A stretch of 64,000 nt of DNA from Streptomyces seoulensis (GTDB lineage: Bacteria > Actinomycetota > Actinomycetes > Streptomycetales > Streptomycetaceae), in assembly GCF_004328625.1 (NCBI RefSeq), contig NZ_CP032229.1, positions 4,960,001 to 5,024,000 on the forward strand. The letters run 5' to 3'. Below the pieces are notes generated by a model. That model was not told the DNA's origin. It was given only the letters and a program-made list of their open reading frames with translations, and did no database searches. Shown piece after piece: positions 20,775-29,751 of this stretch (position 1 is the stretch's first letter; each line of letters opens with the position of its first letter). The position numbers and the translations under genes are program-made.

Positions 20775-20803
20775 TAACGGATGGCACCGTTGCCATCTCG
20801 TTA
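20775..20803. promoter_or_regulatory. Imperfect inverted repeat before xylF, candidate Rok7B7 site or terminator
   Basis: TAACGGATGGCA and TGCCATCTCGTTA are inverted repeats with a single-base bulge and a four-base centre. The repeat begins one base after the rok7B7 stop and lies about 92 bp before the xylF start. It could end rok7B7 transcription (it is followed by AAGGATTT) or serve as an operator for xylFGH. Confidence 0.5.
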
Positions 20804-20894
20804 AGGATTTACTTCTTGACGCCGAACGCGTGGCCGAGTTGACTTCCAGCCACCTCGGCCGCAACGACGCGGCCTCGTCAGGGAGGTTTCTGAA

Positions 20895-22010
20895 GTGAAC
20901 ACGCGTATGCGTCGTGCGGCCTTCGCCGTTGCTGCTGGTGCCATGGCCGTTTCGCTGGCCGCCTGTGGCAGTGCCAAGGAGTCCAGTGGCGGTGCCGACA
21001 AGTCCGCCGACAGCAAGAAGAAGGGCGACGCGATCACGGTCGGCCTGCTCCTTCCGGAGAACCAGACCGCGCGTTACGAGAAGTTCGACCGTCCGCTCAT
21101 CGAGAAGAAGGTCTCGGAGCTGACGAACGGCAAGGGCAAGGTCGTCTACGCCAACGCCAAGCAGGATGCGACCCAGCAGAACCAGCAGGTCGACACCATG
21201 ATCACCAACAAGGTGGACGTCCTGATCATCGACGCGGTGGACGCCGCTGCGATCAAGAACTCGGTGCAGAAGGCCAAGGACGCCGGCATCCCGGTCGTCG
21301 CCTACGACCGCCTGGCGCAGGGCCCGATCGACGCCTACACCTCGTTCGACAACGAGACCGTCGGCAAGACGCAGGGCGAGGCCCTCCTGAAGGCCCTGGG
21401 CTCCAAGGCCAAGTCCGGCAAGATCGTCATGATGAACGGCTCCTCCACGGACCCGAACGCCGCGCAGTTCAAGAAGGGCGCGCACGACGTCCTCGACGGC
21501 AAGGTGAACGTCGGCAAGGAGTACGACACCAAGGAGTGGAAGCCGGAGAACGCCAACTCCAACATGGAGGGCGCCATCTCGGCCCTGGGCAAGAAGAACA
21601 TCGTCGGCGTCTACTCCGCCAACGACGGCATGGCCGGCGGTATCATCACCGCCCTCAAGTCCGCGGGCATCGCCAACGTCCCGGTCACCGGCCAGGACGC
21701 CGAGCTCGCCGGTGTGCAGCGCATCGTCTCCGGTGCCCAGTACATGAGCGTCTACAAGCCGTACGCCCCGGAGGCCGACGCCGCCGCGGAGATGGCCGTC
21801 AACCTGGCGCAGGGCAAGTCGCTCGACTCCGTCGCCAAGGACAAGGTCGACAGCCCCACCACCAAGGGTGTTCCGTCCATCCTGGTCGCCGTCACCTCGC
21901 TGACCAAGGACAACATCAAGGACACCGTCATCAAGGACGGCGTCTACACGGTGTCGGACATCTGCACCGCCCAGTACAAGGCCGCCTGCGACAAGGCCGG
22001 CCTGAAGTAA
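20895..22010 (+). CDS. xylF: D-xylose ABC transporter substrate-binding lipoprotein
   Basis: Periplasmic-type sugar-binding lipoprotein (Peripla_BP_4 class), 371 residues, for pentose uptake. Signal peptide with lipobox SLAACGSAKESS; then the XylF pattern AITVGLLLPENQTARYEKFD, VDVLIIDAVDAAAIKNSVQKA, DAGIPVVAYDRLAQG and the ligand-contact stretch SANDGMAGGIITALK. GTG at 20895 follows GGGAGG (20881-20886). It is first in xylFGH, right after rok7B7, matching S. coelicolor SCO6009. A 182-bp gap with two strong hairpins separates it from xylG, which would give more binding protein than ATPase and permease. Confidence 0.93.
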   Translation: MNTRMRRAAFAVAAGAMAVSLAACGSAKESSGGADKSADSKKKGDAITVGLLLPENQTARYEKFDRPLIEKKVSELTNGKGKVVYANAKQDATQQNQQVDTMITNKVDVLIIDAVDAAAIKNSVQKAKDAGIPVVAYDRLAQGPIDAYTSFDNETVGKTQGEALLKALGSKAKSGKIVMMNGSSTDPNAAQFKKGAHDVLDGKVNVGKEYDTKEWKPENANSNMEGAISALGKKNIVGVYSANDGMAGGIITALKSAGIANVPVTGQDAELAGVQRIVSGAQYMSVYKPYAPEADAAAEMAVNLAQGKSLDSVAKDKVDSPTTKGVPSILVAVTSLTKDNIKDTVIKDGVYTVSDICTAQYKAACDKAGLK

Positions 22011-22025
22011 CCGACGGACCCCTTC

Positions 22026-22054
22026 CCCCGCCGGCCGGATACCCGCCGGCGGGG
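22026..22054 (+). terminator. Intercistronic hairpin 1 between xylF and xylG
   Basis: CCCCGCCGGC and GCCGGCGGGG form a perfect 10-bp stem with a nine-base loop, 15 bp after the xylF stop. With no T run and with co-directional partners downstream, it more likely attenuates or stabilises mRNA than ends the operon. Confidence 0.6.
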
Positions 22055-22077
22055 CGGCAAGGGCCGCTCAAGGCTCC

Positions 22078-22129
22078 TCCGGCGCCCCGCGCACTACACA
22101 GCCCCGCAAGCTCGGCGCGGGGCGCCGGA
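22078..22129 (+). terminator. Intercistronic hairpin 2 between xylF and xylG
   Basis: TCCGGCGCCCCGCGC pairs with GCGCGGGGCGCCGGA, a perfect 15-bp stem with a 22-base loop, 63 bp before the xylG start. A second independent structure in the same gap suggests graded expression of xylF over xylGH. Confidence 0.6.
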
Positions 22130-22192
22130 CGGAATTCCCCCAAACTTCTGCACAACCTCCCGCCGGGTCAGGCGGCGAAGGAGATGGTTCAC

Positions 22193-22975
22193 GTGTCCGC
22201 TACGCCCGTGCTGGCGTTGCGCGGAGTCTCCAAGCGATTCGGTGCCGTCCAGGCGCTCACCGATGTCACGCTGGAGGTCCACGCCGGTGAGGTGGTCGCC
22301 CTGGTGGGCGACAACGGTGCCGGAAAGTCCACGCTGGTCAAGACGATCGCCGGCGTGCACCCCATCGATGAGGGTGTCATCGAATGGGACGGCAAATCCG
22401 TCCAGGTCAACAAGCCGCACGACGCCCAGAACCTGGGCATCGCGACGGTGTACCAGGACCTCGCGCTGTGCGACAACATCGATGTCGTCGGCAACCTCTA
22501 CCTGGGCCGGGAGATCCGCCGCGCGGGCGTCCTGGACGAGGTCGAGATGGAGCGGCGCTCGCGTGAGCTGCTGGACCAGCTCTCGATCCGCATCCCCAGC
22601 GTCCGTATCCCGATCGCCTCGCTCTCCGGCGGTCAGCGCCAGGTCGTGGCCATCGCCCGCTCCATGCTCGGCGAGCCCAAGCTGGTGATCCTCGACGAGC
22701 CGACCGCCGCGCTCGGCGTCGAGCAGACCGCCCAGGTCCTCGACCTGGTCGAGCGGCTGCGGGAGCGCGGCCACGCCGTGATCCTGATCAGCCACAACAT
22801 GGCCGACGTCAAGGCGGTCGCCGACAAGGTGGCCGTGCTGCGCCTGGGCCGCAACAACGGCGTCTTCGAGGTCAAGTCGACCTCGCAGGAAGAGATCATC
22901 TCCGCCATCACCGGCGCCTCGGACAATGCCGTCACCCGTCGTGCGGCGCGCACCAATGGGGAGATCAAGAAGTGA
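22193..22975 (+). CDS. xylG: D-xylose ABC transporter ATP-binding protein
   Basis: Cytoplasmic ATPase that powers xylose import. 260 residues with Walker A GDNGAGKST, Q-loop VYQDLALC, signature LSGGQRQ, Walker B LVILDEP and switch His in ILISHNM. Only one nucleotide-binding domain is present, unlike the double-domain XylG of enteric bacteria, so it must act as a homodimer. Start choice: GAAGGAG at 22177-22183 directly abuts ATG 22184, leaving no spacing, whereas GTG 22193 lies nine bases beyond it and is better placed. The stop overlaps the xylH start by four bases (GTGA), indicating translational coupling. Confidence 0.92.
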   Translation: MSATPVLALRGVSKRFGAVQALTDVTLEVHAGEVVALVGDNGAGKSTLVKTIAGVHPIDEGVIEWDGKSVQVNKPHDAQNLGIATVYQDLALCDNIDVVGNLYLGREIRRAGVLDEVEMERRSRELLDQLSIRIPSVRIPIASLSGGQRQVVAIARSMLGEPKLVILDEPTAALGVEQTAQVLDLVERLRERGHAVILISHNMADVKAVADKVAVLRLGRNNGVFEVKSTSQEEIISAITGASDNAVTRRAARTNGEIKK

Positions 22976-24264
22976 GCATCGAGAAGACCTCCACCCCCGC
23001 GGGTGACGCCGCCGCGGTGAACCCGGAGGCCGCCCCCGGCGCCGGTGTCGCCGTCGACCCCCGGCTGCTCGTCCGCGAGCAGGGACTCGCGGGCTACGTG
23101 GGCGAGTTCAAGCGCAAGATGAAGGCCGGCGACCTGGGCTCGATGCCCGTCGTGGTCGGACTCATCGTCATCTGGATCATCTTCCAGAGCCTGAACTCCA
23201 ACTTCCTCACCGCGGGCAACCTCTCCGACATCTCCGTCGCCATGGTCGGCACGGGCATGATCGCCGTCGGTATCGTGTTCGTCCTGCTGCTCGGCGAGAT
23301 CGACCTCTCGGTCGGCTCCCTCTCCGGTGTCGCGGGCGCGACCTTCGCGGTCCTGAACATCACCCACGGCATGAACGAGGTGCTGGCCTTCGTGCTGGCG
23401 ATCCTCACGGGCACCGTCGCCGGCGCCATCCAGGGCTTCTTCTTCGCCAAGATCGGTGTGCCGGCCTTCGCCGTCACCCTGGCGGGACTGCTGTTCTGGA
23501 ACGGCCTGATGCTCAAGGTGCTGGGCGACAACGGCACGATCAACCTGAACAGCGACGGCCTGGTCGCCAACCTGACCAGCTACTACTTCTCCGACGTGGC
23601 CGCCGCCTACGGCCTGGCCGCCGTGGTGACGGTGCTGTTCTTCGTCAGCTCCTTCCTCGGCAACAAGCGCCGTGACGCCGCCGGGGTGCCGTCGAAGCCG
23701 CTGAGCGAGATCATCCTGCGCACGGTCCTGCTGGGCCTGGTCTCCTTCGCCGTGGCGATCGTGTTCAACCAGTACAAGGGTCTGCCGCTGGCGGTCGTGA
23801 TCTTCGTCGCGGTCCTCTTCGTCACCGACTTCGTGCTGCGCCGCACGGCCTACGGCCGCAAGGTGTTCGCGCTCGGCGGCAGCGTCGAGGCGTCCCGCCG
23901 TGCCGGTATCAACGTGGACCTGGTCCGCATCTCGGTGTTCGCCATCTCCGGCACCTTCGCGGCGCTGGGCGGTCTGTTCATCGCCTCCAAGATCGCCTCC
24001 GCCAACCAGGGCGCGGGCGGCGGTGACCTCCTGATGAACGCCATCGCGGCGGCCGTCATCGGCGGTACCTCCCTCTTCGGCGGCCGCGGCCGCACCTGGA
24101 ACGCGCTCCTCGGTGTGCTGGTCATCGTCTCGATCCAGTACGGCCTGGCCCTCCAGGGCATCCCCTCCCCGGTGCAGTACATGATCACCGGTGGCGTCCT
24201 GCTGGCGACCGTCGTCATCGACGCGGTGACCCGCAAGACCCAGAAGTCGGCCGGTCGCGCGTAA
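22972..24264 (+). CDS. xylH: D-xylose ABC transporter permease
   Basis: A 430-residue BPD_transp_2 family permease with about ten hydrophobic segments, forming the membrane channel with XylG. Family hallmarks include GEIDLSVGSLSGVAG near residue 105 and the C-terminal GGTSLFGGRGRTWNALLGVL, which is the usual XylH/RbsC signature. The N-terminal 60 residues are hydrophilic. GTG at 22972 overlaps the xylG stop. A 12-bp hairpin with a T run follows, closing the operon. Confidence 0.93.
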   Translation: MSIEKTSTPAGDAAAVNPEAAPGAGVAVDPRLLVREQGLAGYVGEFKRKMKAGDLGSMPVVVGLIVIWIIFQSLNSNFLTAGNLSDISVAMVGTGMIAVGIVFVLLLGEIDLSVGSLSGVAGATFAVLNITHGMNEVLAFVLAILTGTVAGAIQGFFFAKIGVPAFAVTLAGLLFWNGLMLKVLGDNGTINLNSDGLVANLTSYYFSDVAAAYGLAAVVTVLFFVSSFLGNKRRDAAGVPSKPLSEIILRTVLLGLVSFAVAIVFNQYKGLPLAVVIFVAVLFVTDFVLRRTAYGRKVFALGGSVEASRRAGINVDLVRISVFAISGTFAALGGLFIASKIASANQGAGGGDLLMNAIAAAVIGGTSLFGGRGRTWNALLGVLVIVSIQYGLALQGIPSPVQYMITGGVLLATVVIDAVTRKTQKSAGRA

Positions 24265-24280
24265 GCTCGGCAGGCTTCGC

Positions 24281-24310
24281 GGAGCCCGGCGCGATGGAGC
24301 GCCGGGCTCC
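24281..24310 (+). terminator. Terminator after xylFGH
   Basis: GGAGCCCGGCGC pairs with GCGCCGGGCTCC (12 bp, six-base loop) followed by TGCGTTTTCC, the clearest intrinsic terminator in the window. Confidence 0.85.
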
Positions 24311-24474
24311 TGCGTTTTCCCTGGTCGCATCCCCGCTCGTGGGGGGTGCGGCCGTTCGTATGACCCGTGGGAGAACCCAGGGGGCACCGCCCGGCCGTCG
24401 GCCGCCGGGGCGGAACATTAGACTCATCAAGCCCGGCAACAGCTCGATCAGCTCATACTTGCAAGGAGGCACGG

Positions 24475-26412
24475 GTGCCGCTGCTGACCCGCATCACGGG
24501 ACCGCGCGATCTGGACCGGCTCAGCCTGGAGGAGCTGAACCAGCTTGCTGAGGAGATCCGGACCTTCCTCGTGGAGGCCGTGTCCAAGACCGGCGGTCAC
24601 CTCGGCCCGAACCTCGGTGTGGTGGAGCTGACCCTCGCCCTGCACCGGGTCTTCCACTCGCCCGCCGACAAGGTGCTGTGGGACACCGGCCACCAGTCCT
24701 ACGTCCACAAGCTCCTCACCGGGCGCCAGGACTTCTCCCGCCTGAAGATGAAGGGCGGCCTCTCCGGCTACCCGGCGCAGAGCGAGTCCGAGCACGACGT
24801 CATCGAGAACAGCCACGCCTCCACGGTGCTGGGCTGGGCCGACGGCATCGCCAAGGCCAACGAGCTGAAGAAGTCCGACGACCGCGTGGTCGCGGTCATC
24901 GGCGACGGCGCGCTGACCGGCGGCATGGCCTGGGAGGCACTGAACAACATCGCCGAGGCCAAGGACCGCCCGCTCGTCATCGTCGTCAACGACAACGAGC
25001 GCTCCTACGCGCCCACCATCGGCGGCATGGCCAACCACCTGGCCACCCTGCGCACCAGCGACGGCTACGAGCGCTTCCTCGCCCGTACCAAGGACCTGCT
25101 GGACCGCACCCCGGTCGTCGGCCGCCCGCTCTACGACACCCTGCACGGCGCCAAGAAGGGCCTGAAGGACTTCATCGCCCCGCAGGGCATGTTCGAGGAC
25201 CTCGGCCTGAAGTACGTCGGCCCGATCGACGGCCACGACATCGAGGCGCTGGAGTCGGCGCTGGCGCGCGCCAAGCGGTTCGGCGGCCCGGTCATCGTGC
25301 ACTGCCTCACCGAGAAGGGCCGCGGTTACCAGCCCGCCCTCCAGGACGAGGCCGACCGCTTCCACGCGGTGGGCAAGATCCACCCCGACACCGGCCTGCC
25401 CATCGCCTCCTCCGGCGCCGACTGGACCTCCGTCTTCGGCGAGGAGATGGTGAAGCTCGGCGAGGAGCGCGAGGACATCGTCGCGATCACCGCGGCCATG
25501 CTCCAGCCGGTCGGCCTGGACAAGTTCGCCAAGCGCTTCCCCGAGCGCGTCTACGACGTCGGCATCGCCGAGCAGCACGGCGCGGTCTCCGCGGCCGGCC
25601 TCGCGCACGGCGGGGTGCACCCGGTCTTCGCGGTGTACGCCACCTTCCTCAACCGCGCCTTCGACCAGGTCCTGATGGACGTCGCCCTGCACAAGTGCGG
25701 CGTGACCTTCGTGCTGGACCGCGCCGGTGTCACCGGCACCGACGGCGCCTCCCACAACGGCATGTGGGACATGTCGATCCTCCAGGTCGTGCCCGGCCTC
25801 CGGCTCGCCGCCCCGCGCGACGCCGACCAGGTCCGCGCCCAGCTGCGCGAGGCCGTCGCCGTCGAGGACGCGCCGACCGTGGTCCGCTTCTCCAAGGGCG
25901 CCGTCGGCCCCGCCGTACCGGCCGTGCGCCGGGTGGGCGGCATGGACGTGCTGCGCGAGCCGGGCACCGAGCGCCCGGACGTGCTGCTGGTGTCGGTCGG
26001 CGCGCTCGCCCCGATGTGCCTGGAGATCGCCGGCCTGCTCGACAAGCAGGGCATCTCCACCACCGTGGTCGACCCCCGCTGGGTCAAGCCGGTGGACGAG
26101 GCGATGGCCCCGCTGGCCGAACGGCACCGGGTCGTCGTCACCGTCGAGGACAACAGCCGCGTCGGCGGTGTCGGCTCCGCGATCGCCCAGGCGCTGCGCG
26201 ACGCGGGCGTGGACATGCCGCTGCGCGACTTCGGCATCCCGCCCCGCTTCCTCGACCACGCCTCGCGCGCCGAGGTCATGGCCGAGATCGGGCTCACCGC
26301 CCCCGACATCGCCCGCCAGGTCACCGGTCTGGTCGCGAAGATCGACGGCCGCTTCGGGCAGGACACGGACGCCACGGACGCCATGGACTCGGTGGAGTCC
26401 GCGCGCGAGTAG
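24475..26412 (+). CDS. dxs: 1-deoxy-D-xylulose-5-phosphate synthase
   Basis: Condenses pyruvate and glyceraldehyde 3-phosphate to DXP, the first step of the MEP isoprenoid pathway, using thiamine diphosphate; cytoplasmic. 645 residues, standard length. Seen: the N-terminal substrate His in [15 protein letters not shown], the ThDP/Mg motif [31 protein letters not shown], the Glu of the pyrimidine-binding domain in [16 protein letters not shown], and [18 protein letters not shown] at 24475 is set by AAGGAGG at 24463-24469; a longer in-frame extension to 24367 has no ribosome site. It stands alone between the xylFGH terminator and its own hairpin. Confidence 0.98.
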   Translation: MPLLTRITGPRDLDRLSLEELNQLAEEIRTFLVEAVSKTGGHLGPNLGVVELTLALHRVFHSPADKVLWDTGHQSYVHKLLTGRQDFSRLKMKGGLSGYPAQSESEHDVIENSHASTVLGWADGIAKANELKKSDDRVVAVIGDGALTGGMAWEALNNIAEAKDRPLVIVVNDNERSYAPTIGGMANHLATLRTSDGYERFLARTKDLLDRTPVVGRPLYDTLHGAKKGLKDFIAPQGMFEDLGLKYVGPIDGHDIEALESALARAKRFGGPVIVHCLTEKGRGYQPALQDEADRFHAVGKIHPDTGLPIASSGADWTSVFGEEMVKLGEEREDIVAITAAMLQPVGLDKFAKRFPERVYDVGIAEQHGAVSAAGLAHGGVHPVFAVYATFLNRAFDQVLMDVALHKCGVTFVLDRAGVTGTDGASHNGMWDMSILQVVPGLRLAAPRDADQVRAQLREAVAVEDAPTVVRFSKGAVGPAVPAVRRVGGMDVLREPGTERPDVLLVSVGALAPMCLEIAGLLDKQGISTTVVDPRWVKPVDEAMAPLAERHRVVVTVEDNSRVGGVGSAIAQALRDAGVDMPLRDFGIPPRFLDHASRAEVMAEIGLTAPDIARQVTGLVAKIDGRFGQDTDATDAMDSVESARE

Positions 26413-26430
26413 TACCCGAACGCCACGCTC

Positions 26431-26474
26431 CCGGGCCGGTTCTGCTGCCTTCTCAGGTGGCGGAACCGGCCCGG
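26431..26474 (+). terminator. Terminator after dxs
   Basis: CCGGGCCGGTTC (26431-26442) pairs perfectly with GAACCGGCCCGG (26463-26474) around a 20-base loop, 18 bp after the dxs stop. Confidence 0.65.
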
Positions 26475-26557
26475 TTGCGTGAACCTGCCATTGCCGGGGC
26501 ACACGCACCCCGACCCTCTCGATCATGTCGAGGACGACAAGCGTGGGAGGTAGGTAC

Positions 26558-28060
26558 GTGAGTACGCTCTTCCGTACGAAGAACGTCGAGCAGTCCATCC
26601 GGGACACCGAGGAACCGGAGCATTCGCTCAAGAAGTCCCTCTCCGCCCTCGACCTGACCGTGTTCGGTGTCGGTGTCATCATCGGCACCGGCATTTTCGT
26701 GCTGACCGGCCAGGTGGCCAAGAACAGCGCGGGCCCGGCGGTGGCCATCTCCTTCGTCGTCGCCGGTGTGGTCTGCGGCCTGGCGGCGCTCTGCTACGCA
26801 GAGTTCGCCTCGACGGTCCCGGTCGCGGGGTCGGCGTACACCTTCTCGTACGCCTCGCTCGGTGAACTGCCCGCCTGGACCATCGGGTGGGACCTGGTGC
26901 TGGAGTTCGCGCTCGGCACGGCGGTGGTGGCGGTCGGCTGGTCCGGGTACATCCGGTCGCTGTTCGACAGCTGGGGCTGGCACCTGCCGGCGTACCTGTC
27001 CGGGCGGGACGGCGCGAGCGGGTTCGGCTTCGACATCCTGGCGGCGGCCCTGGTGCTGCTGCTCACCTGCGTGCTGGTCGTCGGCATGAAGCTGTCCGCG
27101 CGGATCACCTCGGCGGTCGTCGCGATCAAGGTGATCGTCGTCCTCATCGTGATCGTGGCGGGCGCGTTCTTCGTGACCGGCGACAACTACAAGCCGTTCA
27201 TCCCGCCGTCCCAGCCGCAGGAGGCGGGCGGCGACCTCAAGGCGCCGCTGATCCAGCTGATGTTCGGCTGGGCCCCGGCCAACTTCGGTGTGCTGGGCAT
27301 CTTCACCGCCGCCTCGGTGGTGTTCTTCGCGTTCATCGGCTTCGACATCGTCGCCACCGCCGCCGAGGAGACCCGCAACCCGCAGCGGGACATGCCGCGC
27401 GGCATCCTGGGCTCGCTGTTCATCTGCACGGTGCTGTACGTGGCGGTGTCCCTGGTCGTCACCGGCATGCAGAAGTACACCAAGCTGTCGGTGGAGGCGC
27501 CGCTCGCGGACGCCTTCAAATCGCTCGGGCATCCCTGGTTCGCGGGCATCATCAGCTTCGGCGCCGCCGTCGGCCTGACCACGGTGTGCATGATCCTGCT
27601 GCTCGGCCAGACCCGGGTGTTCTTCGCCATGAGCCGCGACGGACTGCTGCCCCGCTTCTTCTCCCGCGTCCACCCGCGCTTCCGCACCCCGCACCGGCCG
27701 ACCATCCTGCTGGGCGTGATCATCGCGATCATCGCGGGCTTCACCAGCCTCAGCGAACTGGCCGAACTGGTGAACATCGGCACCCTGTTCGCGTTCATCG
27801 TGGTGGCGATCAGCGTGATCATCCTGCGCCGGACCCGCCCCGACCTGCCGCGCGCCTTCCGCACCCCGCTGGTTCCGGCGCTGCCGATCGTGTCGGTGTG
27901 CGCCTCGCTGTGGCTGATGCTGAACCTGCCCGCCGAGACCTGGCTGCGGTTCGCCATCTGGATGCTGATCGGCTTCGTCGTGTACTTCCTCTACGGCCGT
28001 ACGCACAGCCGCCTGGCCCGCGGGGAGGACCAGCCGGCCGAGACCCCGAAGGCGACCTGA
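26558..28060 (+). CDS. APC superfamily amino acid permease
   Basis: A 500-residue cytoplasmic-membrane transporter with about 12 hydrophobic helices, of the cationic amino acid transporter type. The first helix has the substrate-backbone motif VIIGTGIFVLTGQVA, and helix 6 reads FFAFIGFDIVATAAEE, followed by the cytoplasmic TRNPQRDMPRGI signature. GTG at 26558 follows GGGAGG at 26545-26550. The C-terminus ends in a short charged tail. It is monocistronic and converges on the small gene at 28090. Substrate is not determinable from the sequence; the same gene follows dxs in S. coelicolor as I recall. Confidence 0.9.
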   Translation: MSTLFRTKNVEQSIRDTEEPEHSLKKSLSALDLTVFGVGVIIGTGIFVLTGQVAKNSAGPAVAISFVVAGVVCGLAALCYAEFASTVPVAGSAYTFSYASLGELPAWTIGWDLVLEFALGTAVVAVGWSGYIRSLFDSWGWHLPAYLSGRDGASGFGFDILAAALVLLLTCVLVVGMKLSARITSAVVAIKVIVVLIVIVAGAFFVTGDNYKPFIPPSQPQEAGGDLKAPLIQLMFGWAPANFGVLGIFTAASVVFFAFIGFDIVATAAEETRNPQRDMPRGILGSLFICTVLYVAVSLVVTGMQKYTKLSVEAPLADAFKSLGHPWFAGIISFGAAVGLTTVCMILLLGQTRVFFAMSRDGLLPRFFSRVHPRFRTPHRPTILLGVIIAIIAGFTSLSELAELVNIGTLFAFIVVAISVIILRRTRPDLPRAFRTPLVPALPIVSVCASLWLMLNLPAETWLRFAIWMLIGFVVYFLYGRTHSRLARGEDQPAETPKAT

Positions 28061-28089
28061 GCCACGCGCCGGTCCGCGCTGCGGGACCC

Positions 28090-28482
28090 TCAGCCGAGGG
28101 CCGTACGCGGGCCGGCGACGTCGGCGCCCAGCGCGCCCACCCGGCGCCGCAGCTCACGGTCGGCGGTCACCACGAGGCGGTCCCGGTCGGCGGACCCGGC
28201 GACCAGCTCCACGATCCAGTCGTCGCCGCTGCCCGGCGCGGACTCCACCCGCACCCCCGGCACCGACTCCACCCCGCGCGCCGCGCCCTCCACCACCAGC
28301 ACGATCTCCGCCGGGTCGGTCCGCCCCGGCAGCCCGTCACTGGCGAGCCGGTCCCGCAGCCGCTCCGCGGCCCCCTTGCGGTCCTTCCACCAGCCGTCCG
28401 GCCGCGAGCCCATCACATTGGCACAGTCCACGATCGCCAGCAGAGGATCGTCCTGACCCGGAACACCGTGTACGTCGTCCAT
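28090..28482 (-). CDS. PIN/NYN-like small protein (often labelled NTP pyrophosphohydrolase)
   Basis: A 130-residue soluble protein. It begins with a strand carrying an acidic residue and Asn (LLAIVDCANVMG), then a charged helix (DGWWKDRKGAAERLRDRL) and ends with VVTADRELRRRVGALGADV, the acidic-helix-strand arrangement of PIN/NYN (YacP-like) nuclease folds. Relatives in databases are, from memory, commonly called NTP pyrophosphohydrolases, but I see no MazG or Nudix motif. ATG at 28482 is the only start just before the conserved strand. It is convergent with the amino acid permease and divergent from the propeller gene at 28555 (72-bp gap). A metal-dependent RNase is my best guess. Confidence 0.65.
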   Translation of the reverse strand: MDDVHGVPGQDDPLLAIVDCANVMGSRPDGWWKDRKGAAERLRDRLASDGLPGRTDPAEIVLVVEGAARGVESVPGVRVESAPGSGDDWIVELVAGSADRDRLVVTADRELRRRVGALGADVAGPRTALG

Positions 28483-28554
28483 GGGGCCAGGGTCCCACGG
28501 GAGCCGCCCGGGGGCGCGGTCCGGAGCCCGGAGCAGGCAGCTTATGGTGATGCG

Positions 28555-29574
28555 GTGAACGGCGACTGGCTCATACGCGGCCGCGACGGCCGGCTCGGTG
28601 TCTACCACCCCACGGACGACGGAGTCCTCTCGCGGGCGGAACACCGGCCGGGCGGCGGCTGGACCGCCCCGCGCAGGGTGGGCGGCGAACAGAAACTCCG
28701 TCCCGGCCTCGGTGTGGGCCAGGGCGCCGACGGCTATGCCCACCTCGTGTCCTGGCACCCGGCGGCGGGCGGTGAGGCGGTCCTGACGCACTCCACGCAC
28801 TACCGCCCCGACCTCACCGCCATGGACTGGACCCCGCTCGGCCACCCCAACCGCACGGGGCCCGCCACCTCCGACCCGGCGGTGGCGGTGGACCACCAGG
28901 GCCGGGCCCATGTCTTCGTGGTCAACGGCGGCCAGGGCCTGAGCATGGTCGCCCAGCGGGAGAAGGGCGGCTGGGCCCCCTGGCGCGATCTGAACGGCTC
29001 ACGCGTCCAGAACGGCCTGGCCGCGGTGACGGGGGAGACCGGCCTGGTCGGGGTCTACGGGGCGGTGCCCGGCGGCATCGTGCACTGGACCCAGGAGAAG
29101 CCGGGCAAGCAGATCACCATCACCGAGTCGCTGGAGGCGCGGGTCCGCCCCGGCACCCTGGCCGCGCTCGCCACCTCCGAGCAGAGCACGACCGTGTTCT
29201 GGACCGACACCGAGGGCATGCTCTGCGCCTGGCGTCCCGGCCGGCCGCCCGTGGCGCTGCTGCCCGCGGCCGGACCCGGCCCGGTGAGCGCGGTGCGCTG
29301 CCGGCTCGACGGCCACGACTGCACCGTGCTGGCGCAGCGCGCGGCGAGCGGCCGGGTGGCCGTCGCCGCGTATCCCACGGAGGCGGAGTCGGCGGGCGCC
29401 TGGTGGGCCGAGTCCGGCCCGGTGCTGCCCGAGGACGCGCGGGTGTTCCTCGCGGGCGGCGCGGACTCCGGCCGGCTGACCGCGGCCGCGCTCTCCCCGT
29501 CGACCGGGCGGCTCGTCCTCACCCACCGCAAGGACGAGCCGGGGCTCGCGCTGGAGCCGTGGCGGGACGTCTGA
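28555..29574 (+). CDS. PLL/tectonin-like beta-propeller protein, first of a tandem pair
   Basis: A 339-residue protein without signal peptide or membrane segment. It is built of repeated strands with the pattern DGRLGVYHPTDDGVLSRAEH and GGWAPWRDLNGSRVQNGLAA, i.e. a residue run ending in aromatic-W-x-x-L-N/G, as in PLL-type lectin propellers (about seven blades). Such folds bind sugars or proteins rather than catalyse reactions. The start is GTG 28555 with no ribosome site; TATGGT at 28543-28548 fits a -10 element of a leaderless message. A paralogue of similar design follows at 29752. Function unknown. Confidence 0.65.
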   Translation: MNGDWLIRGRDGRLGVYHPTDDGVLSRAEHRPGGGWTAPRRVGGEQKLRPGLGVGQGADGYAHLVSWHPAAGGEAVLTHSTHYRPDLTAMDWTPLGHPNRTGPATSDPAVAVDHQGRAHVFVVNGGQGLSMVAQREKGGWAPWRDLNGSRVQNGLAAVTGETGLVGVYGAVPGGIVHWTQEKPGKQITITESLEARVRPGTLAALATSEQSTTVFWTDTEGMLCAWRPGRPPVALLPAAGPGPVSAVRCRLDGHDCTVLAQRAASGRVAVAAYPTEAESAGAWWAESGPVLPEDARVFLAGGADSGRLTAAALSPSTGRLVLTHRKDEPGLALEPWRDV

Positions 29575-29709
29575 TCCCCGCCCCGCCCCGGTTGGGGTCC
29601 TGGGTGTCGTACACGGGGCGGTGACCGCGCCTGGGAAGGCCAGGTGAAGGGTCCGTGGGGAACTGGTGAGCGAGCGGCCTATGATGTTGCGGGTTTTCCA
29701 TCGGGATGT

Positions 29710-29726
29710 CCGTATCGGCGATACGG
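29710..29726. promoter_or_regulatory. Perfect inverted repeat before the second propeller gene
   Basis: CCGTATCG-G-CGATACGG, an exact 8+1+8 palindrome, ends 25 bp before the start at 29752 and lies about 24 bp downstream of a possible -10 (TATGAT, 29680-29685). It is well placed as an operator. Confidence 0.5.
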
Positions 29727-29751
29727 CACGCTGCGGGAGGGTGCACACGCC

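Noticed and set aside
21536..22192. N-terminal extension of XylG reaching back into xylF
   Set aside because: The ATPase fold starts at VLALRGVSKRFG just after 22193, and a ribosome site lies at 22177-22183.
26887..28554. Upstream in-frame extension of the first propeller gene through the permease and PIN-like genes
   Set aside because: It overlaps two clear genes, and the propeller repeats begin at the GTG at 28555.
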